From a virus, in IMG/VR virus record IMGVR_UViG_3300044695_000792, positions 1 through 32,468 of that record: DNA of 32,468 bases. One strand, 5' to 3'. The position numbers and the translations under genes are program-made. Position 1 is the stretch's first letter; each line of letters opens with the position of its first letter. Shown here one piece after another: positions 30,155 through 32,468 of the stretch. The notes beneath the pieces were generated by a model. The model had not been told where the DNA came from and ran no database searches. It saw nothing but the letters and a program-made list of their open reading frames with translations.

Positions 30155-31357
30155 ATGAGTACTATAAAAGGATATAAGCCACATGATAATCAGAGATTAA
30201 TCCATGATTCAATTAATCATGGAGAATATAAGTACTATGCTCTCAATATTGGTAGGCAGTTCGGCAAAACTATGCTAGGCATTAATCAGATGCTGTACTG
30301 GGCAATCAATGATAAAGGATGTAATATAGCCTGGATCACTCCAGTATACAAGCAGAGTAAAAAAGTCTTTGATGAGATGGAGAAAGTCACTAGAGGAAGT
30401 GGCCTATTTGAATTCCATAAGTCAGATCTCTGGATCAAGGGCTTTGGATCTACTATCACATTCTTCTCTGGAGAGAAGCCAGATAATATCAGAGGGAATA
30501 CATTTGACTATCTCATAGTGGATGAGATGGCCTTCACCAGATCAGAGCTCTGGGATGAGGTTCTATCTGCTACAGTATTAGTCAAAGGAAAGAAAGTGAT
30601 CTTCATATCTACTCCTAAAGGAAGGAATCACTTCCACAGAATCTGTATGCAGCATAACTATGACAAGAGATATAAGTACTTTCACTTCACCAGCTTTGAG
30701 AATCCTCTGATAGATCATCAAGATCTAGAGGAGAGAAAGAGATCCCTTCCAGATCATATCTTCAGACAGGAGTATCTAGCTGAGTTTATTGATAATGCAT
30801 CTGGCATCTTTAGGAACGTGAGAGACTGCATAGGCAAAGGAGAGAAAACTGCTAAGATGTATGGAGGTCTAGATATAGGTAGAGCTGATGATTACACTGT
30901 GCTCACTATCTTGAATGACAAAGGAGAGCAAGTTGCTGTCAATAGATGGAGACATGAGGAATGGTCCAGGATCATTGATAAGGTAGCTGATGAGATAAGG
31001 AAGTGGAATGCTCTCACATTGGTAGAGGTGAATAATCAAGGAGATGTATTCTATGAGATGCTCCAGCATAAGTGCAGAAATCTAGTAGAGCCATTTGTCA
31101 CCAGCTCCAGTAGTAAGCCTGTGCTGATAGAAGATCTAGCTGTGAGCTTTGAACAGAAGGAGATCAAGGTACTGGATGAGACCTGGCTACTTGATGAGCT
31201 CGAAGCTTTTACTTATATTTATAACGTCAATACTAGATCAGTGAAGTACTCTGCTCCAGATGGGATGCATGATGATGGAGTGATCAGCACAGCTCTAGCA
31301 TGGCACTGTAGGAAGCACTATAGCAGAAGAGGTCAATATAAAATACTAAGAGCATAA
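30155..31357 (+). CDS. terL: Terminase large subunit (400 aa)
   Basis: The packaging motor and nuclease. ATPase: Walker A variant GRQFGKT (33-39), Walker B YLIVDEMAF (about 118-126) and FISTPKGR coupling motif. Nuclease: GLDIGRADDYTVL (about 237), EVNNQGDVFYEML and C-terminal HDDGVISTALAWH (about 372-384), the RNase H-like acidic triad. Length is a little short compared with many (420-600), as is usual for Bacteroidota phages. ATG comes immediately after the T tract of a hairpin, with no Shine-Dalgarno. Confidence 0.93.
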   Translation: MSTIKGYKPHDNQRLIHDSINHGEYKYYALNIGRQFGKTMLGINQMLYWAINDKGCNIAWITPVYKQSKKVFDEMEKVTRGSGLFEFHKSDLWIKGFGSTITFFSGEKPDNIRGNTFDYLIVDEMAFTRSELWDEVLSATVLVKGKKVIFISTPKGRNHFHRICMQHNYDKRYKYFHFTSFENPLIDHQDLEERKRSLPDHIFRQEYLAEFIDNASGIFRNVRDCIGKGEKTAKMYGGLDIGRADDYTVLTILNDKGEQVAVNRWRHEEWSRIIDKVADEIRKWNALTLVEVNNQGDVFYEMLQHKCRNLVEPFVTSSSSKPVLIEDLAVSFEQKEIKVLDETWLLDELEAFTYIYNVNTRSVKYSAPDGMHDDGVISTALAWHCRKHYSRRGQYKILRA

Positions 31358-31358
31358 G

Positions 31359-32048
31359 ATGAATATATCAGTACCTAGAACAATAAAGGAATGTAGGCCA
31401 GATCAGCTTGTCAAGTGGCTACATATAGCTCCATTTATACAGGAGAGAAAAGATGATCTTAATAATCTGCTGGACTTCCAGGTGCAGCTTATCAGCATCT
31501 TCAGTGATCTACCAATGAATAAAGTAAGGAAAGGTCATATAGATGATGTTCTCAAGATCTCAGCTCACTTGATTACTATGCTCAGTGAATTCAGATCAGC
31601 AGAGCCTACAGGAAGGATAGAAATAGATGGGAAGGTATATGTATTTCAGAAGGACTTCGCACTGATCAGCACAGGCCAGATAGTAGATCTCAAGCTCATT
31701 GAGAATGTACATGAATCTCCACATGAAGCACTGGCTATCCTGTACATAGAGGAAGGTATGGAATACTGCCAGGAGGATGATAGAGGAAGAGTGCTTAATC
31801 CCAATGCTAAGAGAGCTGAGCTATTTAAGAGCTCCTTTCCTGGGGATGAGTTTCTGAATGTGTTCGGTTTTTTTTTGCACAGCTCAAGACAGCGGAAGCT
31901 CGCTATGTTAGGAATACAGATGATGAGGATGGAGATACAGAAGAGGAAAATAGAGAAGAGTCTATCTCAGACAGTGAGTGGTTCAGCTGGACAAAGATCA
32001 TCATCAACCTGGCTAAAGAACTTAATAAGCAAGTGGAAGATATCTTAA
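31359..32048 (+). CDS. Chaperone-like protein, zero-frame product (229 aa)
   Basis: The first 172 residues are a well-formed protein (IKECRPDQLVKWLHIAPF, DDVLKISAHLITMLSEF, IEIDGKVYVFQKDF, ALAILYIEEGMEYCQEDDRGRVLNPNAKR, PGDEFLNVFGFF). At codon 172 the gene meets nine T. Beyond it the zero frame gives a Met/Lys/Ser-rich, poorly ordered 57-residue end, whereas the -1 frame gives a better protein without its own start. This looks like a frameshifted tail-assembly chaperone pair (as lambda G/GT), although it lies after terminase and about 5 kb before the tape measure. Family identity is not certain. Confidence 0.6.
   Translation: MNISVPRTIKECRPDQLVKWLHIAPFIQERKDDLNNLLDFQVQLISIFSDLPMNKVRKGHIDDVLKISAHLITMLSEFRSAEPTGRIEIDGKVYVFQKDFALISTGQIVDLKLIENVHESPHEALAILYIEEGMEYCQEDDRGRVLNPNAKRAELFKSSFPGDEFLNVFGFFLHSSRQRKLAMLGIQMMRMEIQKRKIEKSLSQTVSGSAGQRSSSTWLKNLISKWKIS
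31868..31877 (+). promoter_or_regulatory. Candidate -1 ribosomal slippery site
   Basis: Nine T (31868-31876) then G, read in zero frame as GGT TTT TTT TTG. It offers T-TTT-TTT and T-TTT-TTG heptamers for a -1 slip. A weak hairpin agcg/cgct (31891-31904) lies 13 bases downstream. An indel in the homopolymer is the main alternative. Confidence 0.6.
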
Positions 32049-32134
32049 AGCAGCCTTATGTTAAGACTATGTGGTGGATGAATTTCTTTAAGCTAAGAAC
32101 AGAACAGGAATACATAAATAGAAAGCATGGCTGA
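31877..32134 (+). CDS. -1 frame extension of the chaperone-like gene (85 codons)
   Basis: The -1 frame is open from 31850 to its stop at 32132-32134 and has no ATG until near its end, so it must be reached by a frameshift. It encodes AQLKTAEARYVRN, a very acidic linker (TDDEDGDTEEENREESISDSE) and a helical Trp-rich domain (FSWTKIIINLAKELNKQVEDILK, MWWMNFFKLRTEQEYINRK). The fused product would have about 258 residues. Its stop overlaps the next gene's start (32127) by eight bases, the tight junction usual here, while the zero-frame stop would leave a gap of 78 bases. Confidence 0.65.
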   Translation, partial: AQLKTAEARYVRNTDDEDGDTEEENREESISDSEWFSWTKIIINLAKELNKQVEDILKQPYVKTMWWMNFFKLRTEQEYINRKHG

Positions 32135-32468
32135 TCTTGATTTTTTAGATACATTGGGCTTCAGTGAATCTGAGCTGCAACAGCCAGAGAGTGCTTATGA
32201 GAAGCTTATTCTCTCAATAGCTAATCAAGTCACTCAGGACTTTAAGACATATATCCAGAATAATGCATCTAATACTGGAGCACTAGCACAGTCAGTAGTT
32301 TACTTTCCTACTGGAGCTATGAGCTTTGAGATCCAGGCAGATGATTACTATAAATTCCAGGATGAAGGAGTGAGCTCTATAGATGGAGCTAAGTTCAATA
32401 CTCCTTATTCATTCAGACTTCCATATGTAACTAAGAGTCATGCTATAGCTTTGCAGAAGTGGAAGGGA
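32127..32468 (+). CDS. HK97 gp10-like neck/tail-completion protein, 5' part
   Basis: Start of the gene continued at 1-449. The N-terminus reads ADLDFLDTLGFSESELQQPESAYEKLILSIANQV, then the part shared with the left end. It runs off the window after 114 codons. The ATG is overlapped by the end of the -1 frame product. In this copy residue 47 is Ala, Val in the left copy. Confidence 0.65.
   Translation, partial: MADLDFLDTLGFSESELQQPESAYEKLILSIANQVTQDFKTYIQNNASNTGALAQSVVYFPTGAMSFEIQADDYYKFQDEGVSSIDGAKFNTPYSFRLPYVTKSHAIALQKWKG
32206..32468. repeat. Imperfect terminal redundancy, right copy
   Basis: Partner of bases 1-263 (254 of 263 identical, no gaps). Position 32205+n corresponds to position n. 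Implies a unit length of about 32,205 bp. Confidence 0.85.

Noticed and set aside
31877-32048. Zero-frame C-terminus of the chaperone-like protein as the main functional form
   Set aside because: It is Met/Lys/Ser-rich without a clear fold and leaves a gap before the next gene; the -1 frame is more protein-like. It may still be made as the unshifted product.
1-32468. Lysogeny genes, tRNA genes or CRISPR array
   Set aside because: No integrase, excisionase, CI-like repressor, tRNA-like cloverleaf or spaced repeat array could be found by eye.

Overview
The window is a nearly complete genome of a tailed phage (siphovirus-like) that infects a member of the Bacteroidota. The host is inferred from three things. 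Promoter-like TAnnTTTG boxes occur at three gene starts. Start codons are preceded by A/T-rich stretches rather than Shine-Dalgarno sequences. The protein families fit: a VirE_N/BT4734-type primase-helicase, an XkdF-type prohead protease, a DUF6712-like connector and a DUF736-like protein. The last 263 bases repeat the first 263 in the same reading frame but with 9 mismatches, so the molecule is probably a circular or circularly permuted unit of about 32,205 bp whose contig ends come from two variants of one gene. DNA is low in GC and extremely poor in CpG.

Layout on the circle: (1) Late genes begin at 29477-31357 with a small FxxRCM protein, the small terminase subunit, a promoter, a hairpin/T-tract and the large terminase. 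(2) A chaperone-like gene with a probable -1 frameshift at a run of nine T follows (31359-32134). (3) Across the contig join come the neck protein, tail-tip/baseplate proteins, a fibre-like protein, two small proteins and the tape measure (1-7757). (4) The only minus-strand gene, Stealth-like, sits at 7711-8385 with its own promoter. (5) Head genes are protease-HAD fusion, scaffold, major capsid, tail-tube candidate, portal fusion and connectors (8411-15625). (6) A second receptor-binding-like protein and the lysis genes end at a strong terminator (17542-17569). (7) Early genes (17699-20269) include a micro membrane peptide, a CxxCxGxG mini-protein, an HNH endonuclease and a DnaA domain IV-like protein. 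(8) A 199-bp non-coding, repeat-bearing region (20270-20468) is the best candidate for the replication origin. (9) Next are the primase-helicase, a VRR-NUC nuclease, an ERF annealing protein with a lambda-exo-like nuclease, and small regulators including a sigma-like HTH protein. (10) A glycosyltransferase, methyltransferase and sugar-amidotransferase cassette (27174-29477) precedes the terminase genes.

Nearly all genes point the same way and are joined by ATGA or TGATG stop-start overlaps, which suggests long polycistronic transcripts with coupled translation. I see no integrase, no recognisable CI-type repressor, no tRNA and no CRISPR array. The most interesting points are the frameshift gene, the carbohydrate-modifying genes, the HAD phosphatase fused to the protease, the DnaA-like protein beside the putative origin, and the near absence of CpG.
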